NCBI GenBank assembly: GCA_019237945.1
Contig: JAFAOG010000526.1
Location: forward strand, 1-47,326
From: Deltaproteobacteria bacterium
GTDB taxonomy: Bacteria; Myxococcota_A; Polyangia; Haliangiales; Haliangiaceae
Length of the DNA stretch: 47,326 nt
Direction: 5' to 3'
This document shows, piece by piece, positions 14,317 to 27,400 of the stretch. Each line of letters opens with the position of its first letter. The first letter of the stretch is position 1. Position numbers and translations under genes: made by a program. Under the pieces are notes generated by a model. The model searched no databases and was not told the origin of the DNA. It was given only the letters and a program-made list of their open reading frames with translations.

Positions 14317-16824
14317 TCAGTTGTCGTCGGACGGCGGCGGCACCCGCGACGACGCCTCGTTGAAGCCGTCGCGTGCACGCGCGTTGTCGGGATCGAGCTG
14401 CAGCGCCTTCTTGTAGTTGTCGGCGGCCGTCGCGTTCTGGCCGGCGCCGAGGTAGGCGTCACCGAGCAGCGTGAACACCTGCGAGCTGCGCGGCGACAGC
14501 TTGGCCGCCTTGCGAAGGTGTGCGATCGCATCGCCGAACAGGCCCTGGCGCAGTGCGATCTGGCCCATGCCGATCACGCTCGCGACGTTCTTGGCGTCGA
14601 GCTCGTTCGCCTTCTTGAACGAGGCGGCGGCACCCGCGGTGTCGCCGGAGGCCAGCTGCTGCTGGCCGAGGTTCGCGTAGAACTCCGCCTTCTTGTCGGG
14701 CGCAGCGCCGTCGCCCGGATCGCTGACGGTCGTGTTGCCGCCGCCGTACGGATCCTGCGGGCCATCGGCGCCCGACGGATCGCTGGACTTCGGATCCTTC
14801 GGCGGCGGGTTTGTGACGACGACGTTCGTCGGATTCGTCGGATTCGTCGGGTTCGTCGTCGTGGTGGTCGTCGTGTTCGGGCCGCCCGGGCGGCGCTTCG
14901 CGAGGTCGTCACTCGACGAGAAGTCGATCTTGTCGGGCACCTTTGTCGTCGTGCCGCCGCCCGTGTTCGTCGCCGTGCCGCCACCCGTATGCGTGGTGGT
15001 CGGCGCGGGATGCTTGTCGCCCTTCGCGACGATCGCCGACGCGCCGGAGCCCGTCGCGGCCGCAGCGGAGCCGTTGTCGATCACCGTCGACGGCGGGACA
15101 TCCGTCGGCGGCGGCGCGGCGACCGGTGCCGTCGCGACCGGCGGCACGGACTTCGACGGCTCGCTCTTGTGCGTCAGCGCGAACGCGATCGTGCCGCCGA
15201 CCGCGAGGAACGCGAGCACGCCGATCAGCAGCGGCCAGCGCTTGCCGCGCACCGGCTCGTCGTAGAGCGACAGGTCGGTCGTCCCCGGATCGCGCGAGCT
15301 CTTCTTCGCGCGCGGGTCGACGTCGTCGTCCTCGTACCAGACCTGCGAGACACTCGGGTCCTGCGTCGGACCTTGCGATGCACGCTTCGCGCGGCCGACC
15401 GGCGCATCGATCACGCCGGTGACCGGCGCCTGTACGTCGACGGTGGGCACGCCGACCTCGGGCGTACCGGTGCGACGGCGCTCCGACGCGGGCGCGGCAT
15501 GCGCGGGCGCGGCCTCGAGCGGCGGCGGCATCGCGGGCGCGCCACCTTGCCCGCCCGGCGCGAAGGCCGGCGCATTATGCGGTGCGAACCCCGGCGCACT
15601 CTGCGCGACCGCGGCGAAGCCCGGCGAGGCGCTCTCGTAGCCGGAGACCGTGCGCGCGAGATTCTGCGGCGCAGGGGCAGGCGCGGGAGCCGGCGGCACC
15701 GGCGATGGCGGCAGCTTCGGCAGCTCGGCCGCCTTCTGCGACTGCACCGGTTGATCGGCCGGCGACGCGATGCCCATCTTCTGCATCACGCGCGACACGC
15801 TCGGCGGCGGAATGCTCTCGCGGCGCCGCGCGATCGTATCTTCCATCACCTCGCCCGTCTCGATGCCGCGGCGGAGCGCCTCGACCATGCGCGTCGTCGT
15901 CGCGAACCGGTTCTCCGGATCCTTCGCGAGCATCTTCGCGACTGCCGCTTCCATCCACAGCGGTACGCCGGGGCGCTTCGTGGGCAGCGGCGCGGGCACC
16001 TCGGTGACCTGCTTCGTCAGGATGTCGAACACGCGCGAGCCGGTGAACGGCGGCGAGCCGGTCAGCATCTCGTACGCGACGCAGCCCAGCTGATAGATGT
16101 CGGCGCGGCGGTCGATGCGGTCACCGCGCGCCTGCTCGGGCGACATGTAGCGCGGATCGCCGAACGTCATGCCGAGCGACGTCGACGCGGCCTGCGCATC
16201 CGTCTCGACGAGCTTCGCGAGACCGAAGTCGAGTAGCTTGACGAAGTTCGCGCGGCCGCGGCGCACCGCGAGGTAGATGTTGCGCGGGCGAAGGTCGCGA
16301 TGGACGTAGCCGATCGCGTGCGCCTCCATCAGCGCCTCGCCGACCTGGATCAGGATATCGGCGACACGCTCGACGCTCAGCTGATGCTCGCGCGCGAGCA
16401 CGGAATCGAGCGTCTCGCCTTCGAGCAGCTCCATCGCGAGGTAGAGCCGGCCATCGGCGGTGCGGCCGAAGTCGTGGATCTCGACGATGTGCTCGTTGTC
16501 GATCTCGGCGACCGTCGTCGCCTCGCGGCGGAACCGCTCGACCGCGAGGTCATCGCGCGACAGCTCGGTGTGCAGCACCTTGATCGCGACCTTGCGGCGC
16601 AGCGTGACGTGCTCGGCACGATAGATCGTTCCGGACCCGCCCTGGCCGAGCGGCTCGATGATCTGGAACCGCTCGCCGAGCACCTTGCCGATCAGAGGAT
16701 CGCTGACCTCTTGCCGCGCCTTCGGCCGTCCGCAGTTCGGGCAGAACAGTGCGGTGTCGGCGTACTGGTGCTTGCAGCCGGCGCAGGTGATCGAGGCCAT
16801 CTGGGTCATGTCATGTCGGGACAT
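14317..16824 (-). CDS. Membrane Ser/Thr protein kinase with zinc ribbon and TPR domain
   Basis: The 835-residue protein has five parts. A zinc ribbon (C14, C17, C28, C31) is followed by a Hanks-type kinase domain at about 50-325 with GQGGSG loop, VAIK Lys82, HRDLRPRN (catalytic D177, with Arg replacing the usual Lys179), DFG 199-201 and SPE. A Pro/Ala-rich juxtamembrane stretch reaches to 528, with one TM helix (530-550). A Thr/Asn/Pro-rich region follows, then three TPRs (about 713-815). The kinase is cytoplasmic and the TPRs are probably periplasmic. The Lys-to-Arg change in the catalytic loop may lower activity. ATG 16824 was preferred to an upstream start at 16869 because the zinc ribbon follows directly. 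It lies 74 bp downstream of the GspE-N gene on the same strand and may share its transcript. Confidence 0.92.
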   Translation of the reverse strand: MSRHDMTQMASITCAGCKHQYADTALFCPNCGRPKARQEVSDPLIGKVLGERFQIIEPLGQGGSGTIYRAEHVTLRRKVAIKVLHTELSRDDLAVERFRREATTVAEIDNEHIVEIHDFGRTADGRLYLAMELLEGETLDSVLAREHQLSVERVADILIQVGEALMEAHAIGYVHRDLRPRNIYLAVRRGRANFVKLLDFGLAKLVETDAQAASTSLGMTFGDPRYMSPEQARGDRIDRRADIYQLGCVAYEMLTGSPPFTGSRVFDILTKQVTEVPAPLPTKRPGVPLWMEAAVAKMLAKDPENRFATTTRMVEALRRGIETGEVMEDTIARRRESIPPPSVSRVMQKMGIASPADQPVQSQKAAELPKLPPSPVPPAPAPAPAPQNLARTVSGYESASPGFAAVAQSAPGFAPHNAPAFAPGGQGGAPAMPPPLEAAPAHAAPASERRRTGTPEVGVPTVDVQAPVTGVIDAPVGRAKRASQGPTQDPSVSQVWYEDDDVDPRAKKSSRDPGTTDLSLYDEPVRGKRWPLLIGVLAFLAVGGTIAFALTHKSEPSKSVPPVATAPVAAPPPTDVPPSTVIDNGSAAAATGSGASAIVAKGDKHPAPTTTHTGGGTATNTGGGTTTKVPDKIDFSSSDDLAKRRPGGPNTTTTTTTNPTNPTNPTNVVVTNPPPKDPKSSDPSGADGPQDPYGGGNTTVSDPGDGAAPDKKAEFYANLGQQQLASGDTAGAAASFKKANELDAKNVASVIGMGQIALRQGLFGDAIAHLRKAAKLSPRSSQVFTLLGDAYLGAGQNATAADNYKKALQLDPDNARARDGFNEASSRVPPPSDDN
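14828..14854 (+). repeat. Three 9-bp coding repeats (Asn-Pro-Thr)
   Basis: GTCGGATTC is repeated three times (the last unit with one change), encoding NPTNPTNPT in the extracytoplasmic linker of the minus-strand kinase. It is a likely slippage site that keeps frame. Confidence 0.8.
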
Positions 16825-16898
16825 TCGGTCGCGCCTGACGGACGACCAAGAGCCCTGATGGTAGCGCACCGCCCGGCGGGGCGCCCGTTACGAAATAT

Positions 16899-17576
16899 CT
16901 AGGAATCCGACTTCTTGAGGGCTTCCAGCAGCTCGGCTTCGGTCACGACGCCCTTCTTCACGAGCAGCTGGCAAAGCGCGGCGAACTTCGCCTCGACGCC
17001 GGGGTCCGGCGCCATCGAGGTCAGCGGAATCTGGGCGGTCACCGAGATCTCCGACTCCGTGAGCGTCGCCACGTCGATCGCCAGTGGTGTCTTGCGCGTC
17101 ACGACCGACTTCGGGCGCGGGCGCGGGACGACTGCCGTCGAGATCGCCTTGTAGCCCTTCTCGACGAGCTCCTCGATCGCCGACAGCGGCAGCGCCGTGA
17201 CCTCGATCTCGCAGTGCGTGATGTGCTCGAGCTCGAGGATCGCCGACGCATCGGTCGGATCCGCCATCGCGATCCGCAGCACGCGGGTCTGGCCCTCGGT
17301 CGCGACCTGGAGCGGCAGCACGCGCAGCCGGTAGCAGACGTCCTTGGACACGGCGCGCAGCGCGTCGGGGTCGACCTGGACGTCGGCGGGGTCGATCAGC
17401 GGTACCCGGGTCTGCTTGCGCAGCGCGCCGATCAGGGCGACCTCGTCGACGCCAAGCTCGCGGATCAGCACGTGAACGAGCGGTTCCTGACGCTGCGCGG
17501 CGATGCGGCCCGCCTTGACCGCGTTGTCCTTGGTCACGAGCCCCGCCTCGATCGCGATCTCGGCCAACGTCTTCAT
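16899..17576 (-). CDS. Stand-alone GspE/PilB N-terminal (MshEN-type) domain protein
   Basis: The 225-residue protein matches the N-terminal domain of type II secretion/type IV pilus ATPases but has no ATPase domain. It opens with TLAEIAIEAGLVTKDNAV, then RVPLIDPADVQVDPDALRAV, RLRVLPLQVATEG and RIAMADPTDASAILELEHIT, which are standard GspE-N blocks. MshEN domains of this class can bind cyclic di-GMP, so a regulatory or adaptor role is plausible. The C-terminus repeats a short helix-turn-helix-like piece (LLVKKGVVTEAELLEALKK) similar to its own N-terminus. The ATG is only 8 nt downstream of the tRNA-Arg gene on the same strand, so tRNA processing would create the mRNA 5' end. Kinase gene downstream. 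Confidence 0.87.
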   Translation of the reverse strand: MKTLAEIAIEAGLVTKDNAVKAGRIAAQRQEPLVHVLIRELGVDEVALIGALRKQTRVPLIDPADVQVDPDALRAVSKDVCYRLRVLPLQVATEGQTRVLRIAMADPTDASAILELEHITHCEIEVTALPLSAIEELVEKGYKAISTAVVPRPRPKSVVTRKTPLAIDVATLTESEISVTAQIPLTSMAPDPGVEAKFAALCQLLVKKGVVTEAELLEALKKSDS

Positions 17577-17584
17577 GTCAGCAG

Positions 17585-17658
<74 letters not shown>

Positions 17659-17734
17659 AGGCGGGCCAATGGTTACCCTATGTCTTCCCCGTTCGCCAGC
17701 GTTCGCTGGCTCACTCCATGTCAGGCCCCATTGG

Positions 17735-17740
17735 TAGCGT
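17735..17740 (+). promoter_or_regulatory. Extended -10 (TGgTAGCGT) for unknown gene 17747
   Basis: TAGCGT preceded by TGG ends exactly 6 nt before the GTG start. The same TGGTAGCGT string precedes the lipoprotein gene at 29747. Confidence 0.55.
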
Positions 17741-17746
17741 CAGGCG

Positions 17747-18535
17747 GTGGCGATCGACTATGTGCTGGGAGTTGGCTGCGAACCGCAGGAGCGGCTCGGC
17801 GTCGAGCGCCTGGTTCAGATGAACCGCACCCGCATCCTCGCGCGCACCGCGCTCGCCCAGATGCGCGAGGACGGCGACCAGCGCGCGCCGAAGGAGATCG
17901 AGATCCAGCTGACGATGCGCACGCAGGGCGGCGATTCCGCGCGCGGTGTCACGCTGCAGGATCTGCTCGATGACAGCGACGGCCTCGATATCGTCGCCGA
18001 GCATTGCAAGCAGTGCCCCGCGGATCTCGGTCGCGAGTTCGCGTGTCATCGCCGCATTCGCTATCCGATTCCCGAGCGCGTCGAGCAGTGGCTGCTGTCG
18101 CGCTTGCCGGAGAACCTCGGCTGCACCGCGGGCGCGATGCTCGTGCGCGCGCTCGGCGAGCTCGGCTGGGATGGCGCACCGACCGCGAAGCTGCGCGCGT
18201 CCGGCGATACGTTCTTCGAGAGCCGCGTCGCGCATGGCGTTCGCTGGGAGAGCAAGGACGGCTCGATCGAGATCAGCTCCGACCAGCTGTTCCAGATGCT
18301 GTTCCTCGTCGGGCCGGTCGCGCCGACCCACGCGCTGATGCTCGCCCTGTTCTGCGGCGTCATTCCCCACGACACGAGCCTGCACGACCTGAAGGATGAG
18401 GCCGGCCGCCGCCGCGTGCTGGCGCAGGCGCACGTGCCGACTGAATCCGACCCGGAGATCGAGCAGCTCGCCGCATTCCTGCGCGTGCTCGCAGTTGCTG
18501 CGCGTCTCGAGGTGCCGGTGCTGATCGACGGCTGA
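17747..18535 (+). CDS. Hypothetical protein, unknown function
   Basis: The 262-residue soluble protein has no recognised domain. It has a Cys cluster, [18 protein letters not shown] (about residues 86-103), that could bind metal. The C-terminal part is helical ([20 protein letters not shown]) and ends with VPVLIDG. Codon use, length and a clean promoter-like box argue that it is real. The text of the N-terminus ([20 protein letters not shown]) has no signal peptide. Divergent from the tRNA gene, followed 19 bp later by the malic enzyme gene, which has its own -10-like box. Confidence 0.75.
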   Translation: MAIDYVLGVGCEPQERLGVERLVQMNRTRILARTALAQMREDGDQRAPKEIEIQLTMRTQGGDSARGVTLQDLLDDSDGLDIVAEHCKQCPADLGREFACHRRIRYPIPERVEQWLLSRLPENLGCTAGAMLVRALGELGWDGAPTAKLRASGDTFFESRVAHGVRWESKDGSIEISSDQLFQMLFLVGPVAPTHALMLALFCGVIPHDTSLHDLKDEAGRRRVLAQAHVPTESDPEIEQLAAFLRVLAVAARLEVPVLIDG

Positions 18536-18541
18536 CGGTGC

Positions 18542-18547
18542 TACGAT
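18542..18547 (+). promoter_or_regulatory. Extended -10 (TGcTACGAT) for malic enzyme gene
   Basis: TACGAT with TGC before it ends 7 nt before the ATG at 18555; there is no Shine-Dalgarno. Confidence 0.5.
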
Positions 18548-18554
18548 CGCCCAT

Positions 18555-20834
<2,280 letters not shown>

Positions 20835-20881
20835 AGCTTATTGAAGTGTGAGACGGCTGCGCAGCCAGGCCCGACCCGGCG

Positions 20882-20887
20882 TACAAT
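20882..20887 (+). promoter_or_regulatory. -10 hexamer TACAAT for OmpA/TSP3 gene
   Basis: TACAAT ends 9 nt before the GTG at 20897; it is one of the closest matches to TATAAT in the window. Confidence 0.5.
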
Positions 20888-20896
20888 AGAAGCTGG

Positions 20897-22207
20897 GTGC
20901 GGAGACTTGCTGTACTGGCATGCGTGCTCGCGTCAGCGTCGCGCGCACACGCGGATGACACGATGGAAGTCGGCCTGTTCGGCGGCGGCCTGCTGTCGAA
21001 CGATCACAGCCAGTTCTATCAGTACGGGAAGTTCCCCGATGCGAACCGTCCGCCGTTGCAGGTGCTGAGCCCCGAGCTCGGACTTCGCTTCGCCTACTTC
21101 TTCCTGCCGAACTTCGGCGTCGAAGCCGAAGGCTCGATGGTGATCGCGACGACGCAGGGCATGGACGCCGCCGGCACCGGCACCGATCAGAGCGCGAAGA
21201 TCTACAGCGGGCATGTCCAGGCGATCTACCAGTACCCGCTGCCCGATCTGAAGCTCGTGCCGTTCGCCGCGATCGGCGCGGGCGTGTGGCAGACGAGCTC
21301 CGACTACCTCGGCAGCGACACGGACTGGCCGCTCCACATCGGCGTCGGAGCGCGGTTCTTCGTCGCCGATCAAGTCGCGGTGCGCGCGGACTTCCGCTAC
21401 CTGCGCGGCCCGTCGATCGACGATCCGTACACGCTCAACGACGGCTACGGCGAGCTGATGATCGGCGTGCAGTGGGTGCCCGGTGCGAGCGGCGGCGGTG
21501 GCAGCGAAGGCCCGCCTCCTCCACCGCCGGTCGATCGCGACAGCGACGGCGACGGCATCCCCGACTCGCTCGACAAGTGCCCGAACGAGCCCGAGGACAA
21601 GGACATGTTTCAGGACGACGACGGTTGTCCTGATCCCGACAACGACGGCGACGGCATCCCCGACGCGCAGGACAAGTGCCCGAACGAGCCCGAGGACAAG
21701 GACGGCTTCCAGGATCTGGACGGCTGCCCCGATCCCGACAACGACGGCGACGGCATCCCCGACGCGATCGACAAGTGCCCGAACGAGCCGGAGACGATCA
21801 ACGGCAACCAGGACGACGACGGCTGCCCCGATCGCGGCGATCCGCTCGTCATCATGTCTCCCGATCGCCTCGACCTGCTCGACGCGATCACGTTCAAGGG
21901 CACGACGATCCAGAAGCAGTCGCTCAACGTGCTCGGCCAGATCGGCGCCACGCTGCGCGCGCACACCGAGATCTGGCGCCTCCGCCTGACCGTTCACGTC
22001 CAGCCGACGAAGGATTCCGACAAGGACATGGAGCTGTCGCAGAAGCGCGCGCAGGTGCTCAAGGACTGGCTCGTCCAGTACGGCATCGATGCCAAGCGCC
22101 TCGAGCCGCGCGGCTTTGGCGGCACCAAGCCGCTCGTTCCGCCGGATACGAAGGGCTCCGCCGCGATCAACGAGCGCGTCGAGCTGATCATTCTCGAGCG
22201 CAAGTAG
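20897..22207 (+). CDS. OmpA-family outer-membrane protein with thrombospondin type 3 repeats
   Basis: The 436-residue protein has a signal peptide (MRRLAVLACVLASASRAHA, cleaved after 19). An eight-strand-type beta-barrel spans about 20-195. A Gly/Pro linker leads to three 33-residue thrombospondin type 3 calcium-binding repeats (DNDGDGIPDAQDKCPNEPED type, residues 215-313), then a C-terminal OmpA-like peptidoglycan-binding domain (about 325-436) with LSQKRAQVLKDWLVQYGI and RLEPRGFGGTKPL. It would tether the outer membrane to peptidoglycan, with the rigid calcium-bound repeats as a spacer. The OmpA domain lacks an obvious classical N-x2-L-x2-R-R core but ends with NERVELIIL. Common arrangement in Myxococcota. 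Confidence 0.93.
   Translation: MRRLAVLACVLASASRAHADDTMEVGLFGGGLLSNDHSQFYQYGKFPDANRPPLQVLSPELGLRFAYFFLPNFGVEAEGSMVIATTQGMDAAGTGTDQSAKIYSGHVQAIYQYPLPDLKLVPFAAIGAGVWQTSSDYLGSDTDWPLHIGVGARFFVADQVAVRADFRYLRGPSIDDPYTLNDGYGELMIGVQWVPGASGGGGSEGPPPPPPVDRDSDGDGIPDSLDKCPNEPEDKDMFQDDDGCPDPDNDGDGIPDAQDKCPNEPEDKDGFQDLDGCPDPDNDGDGIPDAIDKCPNEPETINGNQDDDGCPDRGDPLVIMSPDRLDLLDAITFKGTTIQKQSLNVLGQIGATLRAHTEIWRLRLTVHVQPTKDSDKDMELSQKRAQVLKDWLVQYGIDAKRLEPRGFGGTKPLVPPDTKGSAAINERVELIILERK
21539..21835 (+). repeat. Three tandem 99-bp repeats (TSP3 units)
   Basis: Units 21539-21637, 21638-21736 and 21737-21835 are highly similar at DNA level (shared GACGGCGACGGCATCCCCGA). Each encodes one TSP3 repeat in the OmpA protein. 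The strong nucleotide identity suggests recent duplication or gene conversion. Confidence 0.9.
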
Positions 22208-22227
22208 GTCAAAAACTGGCGCACGCG

Positions 22228-22250
22228 GATCGCCGGTGATAACGGCGATC
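22228..22250 (+). promoter_or_regulatory. Hairpin directly before lipoprotein start
   Basis: An 8-bp perfect stem (GATCGCCG / CGGCGATC) with loop GTGATAA ends 1 nt before the ATG at 22252 and occupies the ribosome-binding region. It could be a terminator-like stem for the upstream gene or a translational control element. No T-run follows. Confidence 0.4.
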
Positions 22251-22251
22251 T

Positions 22252-23115
22252 ATGAAGCGCCTCTCCGTGCTGCTGTTCGCTGCGTGCACGTCCGGTGGCT
22301 ACCATCCCGCGCCTCCGCAGGCGCATCACGGCGCGTCGCTGCGCGGCATCTCGCTCGCGGCCGTCGACGGTGCGACCGCGATCTGTCCCGGCGTGCCGTT
22401 CCAGGTGATCGTCTCGGGCACGACCACCGATGGCCGCCAGCTCGCGACGCCGACGTCGTTCCACGGCGGCCTGCCCTGGGTCGAGGACCACGGTCTGCCG
22501 TGGGATCGCTTCGAGCTCTCCGCATCGGTCGGCAGCCTGACGCCCTCGGCGCTCTACGTGCCGCCGTCGTCGATCGTCGCGCTCGCCGAGACCCGCACGA
22601 TCGGGATCCAGGCGATCGATCGCGCGAACCCGCGCAACATCGCCGACGCCCAGGTGCCGGTCGATTTCGACTGCGCGCAGTCGCTCGCAGTGCACGGGGC
22701 GCTGGGTGCGCCCGGCAAGCCCGGCGGTGTCGGCGGTCAGGTCGAGATCCGCATCGGCCACCTCGCGACGCGTGCCCATGGCGACATCGTGCTCGTGAGC
22801 GTCGACTCGGCCCTCGGTCGCAACAACTACCTGCTCGAGCCGGGCGCCGGCACGCTCGCCGTCGATCTGACCGGCGGCGTCGGTGGCAGCGGTGCGGCGG
22901 GCGGTCCCGGCGGCTCGGCGGTGATTCGCGTCGATGCGAGCGACAGGCTGCTCGCCGAGGCCGTCACGATCCACAACCCCGGCGGCGAAGGCATCGTGAA
23001 GGGCCGCGCCGGGGCGGCTCCGCAGATCACGTTCGAGGATCCGTCGACGCTGTTCGCCGACGAGCTCGCGGAGGGCGTGCCGATCGCGCTGCCGCGGGTC
23101 GCGAACCGTAAGTAG
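22252..23115 (+). CDS. Lipoprotein with glycine-rich C-terminal region
   Basis: The 287-residue protein starts with MKRLSVLLFAAC, a short lipoprotein signal (Cys12). The middle part (about 25-150) reads like an Ig-like/beta-sandwich surface domain. From about 155 a Gly/Pro-rich stretch (GALGAPGKPGGVGGQVEIRI) and a second (GGVGGSGAAGGPGGSAVIRV) occur. These resemble collagen-like or Gly-rich loops found in surface proteins of Myxococcota. No family is recognised. It follows the OmpA gene by 44 bp and converges on the FHA regulator gene 3 bp away. Confidence 0.8.
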   Translation: MKRLSVLLFAACTSGGYHPAPPQAHHGASLRGISLAAVDGATAICPGVPFQVIVSGTTTDGRQLATPTSFHGGLPWVEDHGLPWDRFELSASVGSLTPSALYVPPSSIVALAETRTIGIQAIDRANPRNIADAQVPVDFDCAQSLAVHGALGAPGKPGGVGGQVEIRIGHLATRAHGDIVLVSVDSALGRNNYLLEPGAGTLAVDLTGGVGGSGAAGGPGGSAVIRVDASDRLLAEAVTIHNPGGEGIVKGRAGAAPQITFEDPSTLFADELAEGVPIALPRVANRK

Positions 23116-23118
23116 CCG

Positions 23119-24447
<1,329 letters not shown>

Positions 24448-24453
24448 CTACAT

Positions 24454-24459
24454 AGCGTA
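24454..24459 (-). promoter_or_regulatory. -10-like hexamer TACGCT for FHA regulator
   Basis: On the minus strand TACGCT ends exactly 6 nt before the GTG at 24447. It lies between the kinase stop codon (24462-24464) and the regulator start, so the regulator may be transcribed both from here and by read-through. Confidence 0.5.
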
Positions 24460-24461
24460 TC

Positions 24462-27400
24462 TCAGTCGCACTTCGGCGTCGACGCCTCCAGGCGGCCGCC
24501 GCTGGCGATCAGCGGGACACGACAGGCGATTTCGCGGATGAGTGACGCAGCCGGTCGCGTGTCGAGTGGGATGTCGAGGAGGGCCGGCGAGCGCGAGGCG
24601 GCTTCGATCCGGCCGTCGGGCAGGAAGCGACCGCCCATCATGCCGTCGAGGACCTTGAAGTTGTAGACGAGGTCCTCGCCGGTGGCGCGGTCCCAGATCG
24701 TGAGCTGGCCGCGGGCGAGCCGGAGGATGAGGGAGCCGGTGGCGTCGAAGACGGGGACGCCGCCCGATTGCTCGGCGCTCTCGAGGTTGCGGGTGACGTC
24801 GCCGGTGGTCGTGTCGAGGATCGCGACCGCGCCGTTCGTCATCTGGGCGAGCGCCCAGTGCTGGTCGGGCGAGATCGCCATGTACTCGACGCGATCGTGG
24901 ACATCGACCTCGTGCACGACCTTGCCGTTCTGCAGGCGAAGGACCTTGCCCGCGCCGGTGCCGACGAGCGCGCCGCCCGCAATCGGCGCGACCGCGTAGA
25001 CGTCGGGCAGGTCCATCAGCTTGGTCAGCTGGTTCGTCGAGATCGTCCACTGCCAGAGCGCGGTCTTCTCCTCGCAGATGTAGACGTGGTCGGCGTCGAG
25101 GAAGCTCGGGTTGCCGAGGTGGCGGTCGCCGTGGGGGAGATGGGCGAGTGGCTTGCCGTCGGCGAGCACGGTCATGCCGTCGGCGTCGTTGACGATCGTG
25201 CGGCCGGAGACGCGATCGCGATCGGCGCTGTACAGCTCGTCGTTCTCGGGGAGCGTGCCGAGGAACGAGCGGCCGTCGTAGAGCTTCACGGGCTCGCCGG
25301 GGCACATGTACGCGTCGAGCGCGCCGGTGGGGCCGAAGCTCGGGTGCGCGCAGATGTCGGGATCGAACAGGAGCTGGTCGTCGGCGGCGGCCGCGATCAC
25401 GAACGAGCTGTCCTCGCCGAGCGAGGCGATCGCATCGCCGGTGCGCACGAGGTAGCGCGTGGGCGTGACGTGCGCGGGGCGCTCGCCGACGAGCAGGCCG
25501 TGCTTGTAGTGATGGACGATGCCGTCGTTGCCCGACGACCACACCTCGTCGCCTTGCATGACGAACTGATACTGCTCCTGCGCGATCGAGAACGTCAGGA
25601 TCGACTTGCCGGCCACGTCGTAGAGCGCGAGCTCGCGTTCGTTCGCGACGCCGACCTCGCCGTCGGCTCCCAGCGCGATCAGCTGCGGGCGGATCTCCGG
25701 CTTGAACGTGAAGCGCTCGGTGCCGTCGCTGCGCAGCACGTGGACCTTGTCGCTCTTGTCGATGAAGCCCGCGAACTGCCAGTCGGCGCTCGCCGCGATC
25801 TCGTTGCGCGCGTCGGTGGCGAGGACCCTGGTCGCGCCGGTCTGCAGGTCGAGGCGCGTGACCGTGTTGCCTTCCATGTAGAGCGCGGAGCGGCCATCGG
25901 GCGCAACGACCGGCTCGCCGGCGGATTGCTCGGTCGGGCCGCGGAGCGTCTTGTGGTCGCTTCCGTCGAAGCCGAGGATGTGGAAGCCACTGCGGTCGAG
26001 CGCGACGACCTCGTCGGCGTTGGGGCCAAGTGCCGCGAGCCACGGCTGCTCCTTGGTCTGGATCGTGTGCGCGATCTTGTGGTGCGCGTCGATCACGAGG
26101 ATCGCCTTCGACACGGGCGTGATGAGGCCGCCGTCGGGCGTCGGGTGCAGCTCGCTGACGAATGGCTGCTGGGTGTCGAGGTCGGCGAGCAGCGCGCCCT
26201 TGCCGTCGTACGTGCGGATGTGGCCTTGCTGATCGCCGGTGGCGAACCAGCCGTTGCCGGCGACGAGCATCTCGGTGCCGTGGCCGATCGAGACGTGGCG
26301 TTCGGCGCCGCGCCCGCGGTTCGCGATCGAGATCATCTGGCGCAGGCCGCGCGTGTCGGCGCCGCGCTCGAGCGCCGCACGGAAGTACGCGAGCGCCGCG
26401 AGCGGCCGGTTGTTCGTCAGCTCGCCGTGGCCGTAGCCGATCAGGCTCTGCGTCAGGCGATCTTCGGCGAGCGTGGCGGCTTGCTTCGCCTGCGTCGCGC
26501 TCGCCTCGGCCTGATGCTTGGACTCGGTCGCGGCGAGCGACAGATACGCCATCACGCCCGCGATGCCGGTGAGCGCGACCATCACGGCCGCGACGATGCC
26601 GCGGCGAATGCGGCGGGCGCGCTGCTGTGCGGCGACGGCGGCATCGGCGAACGCGCGCTCCTGCTCGGTCAGCGCGGTCGAACGCGCGGCGAGCCGGCGC
26701 AACTCGGCGAGCGCTTCGCCGCGCCACAGCAGGTCGGGGCGGCGGCCGGCTTCGTGCCAGCGCCGCGCGGCGGCATGGACGTCACCCATCAACGCGCGAT
26801 CGGCGGCGTCTTCGCTGCGCCAGCGCGCGAGTCGCGGCCAGCGCTCGGCGAGACACTCGTGGACGATCTCGACGACGGCTTCCCCAGGGGGGAGCCCCCC
26901 CTCCCCACCGGCAAAGCCGGTAGGGCCCCCACCCCCCCTTGGGCCTTCGTCGTCGCGCACGACGAGCAGGCGGGCGTCGATCAGGTGCGCGAGCACGCCG
27001 CGAGCACCGGGCAGCTGCTCGAGCTCGGCGCGCGCCGATGGGATGCGCGTGCCGTCGGCGGCGACGAGGCGCGCGAACAAGTCGCGCACGGTGTCCTGAT
27101 CGCGGCGCGCGAGCGAGGCGTAGAGCTGATCCGCGTACGTCGCGAGTGCACCGGCGACGCCGCCGAGCGCGAGGTAGGCATCGTGCGTGATCTTGCGCGC
27201 CTGCTTGTCGCGCGTCTGCCACAGCTGCGACGCCGTGAACGACAGCAGCGGCAGCGACGCGGGCCGGCCCGCGACCTCGGCGACCATGTCGTCGACGACC
27301 TGCGGCTCGACGGTGACGGCGGCGCGGCGCGCCGGCTCGACGACGATGCGGCGCAGCGCCTCGGGCGGCGGCGTCGCGAGCACGAACACCTCGAAGCGAC

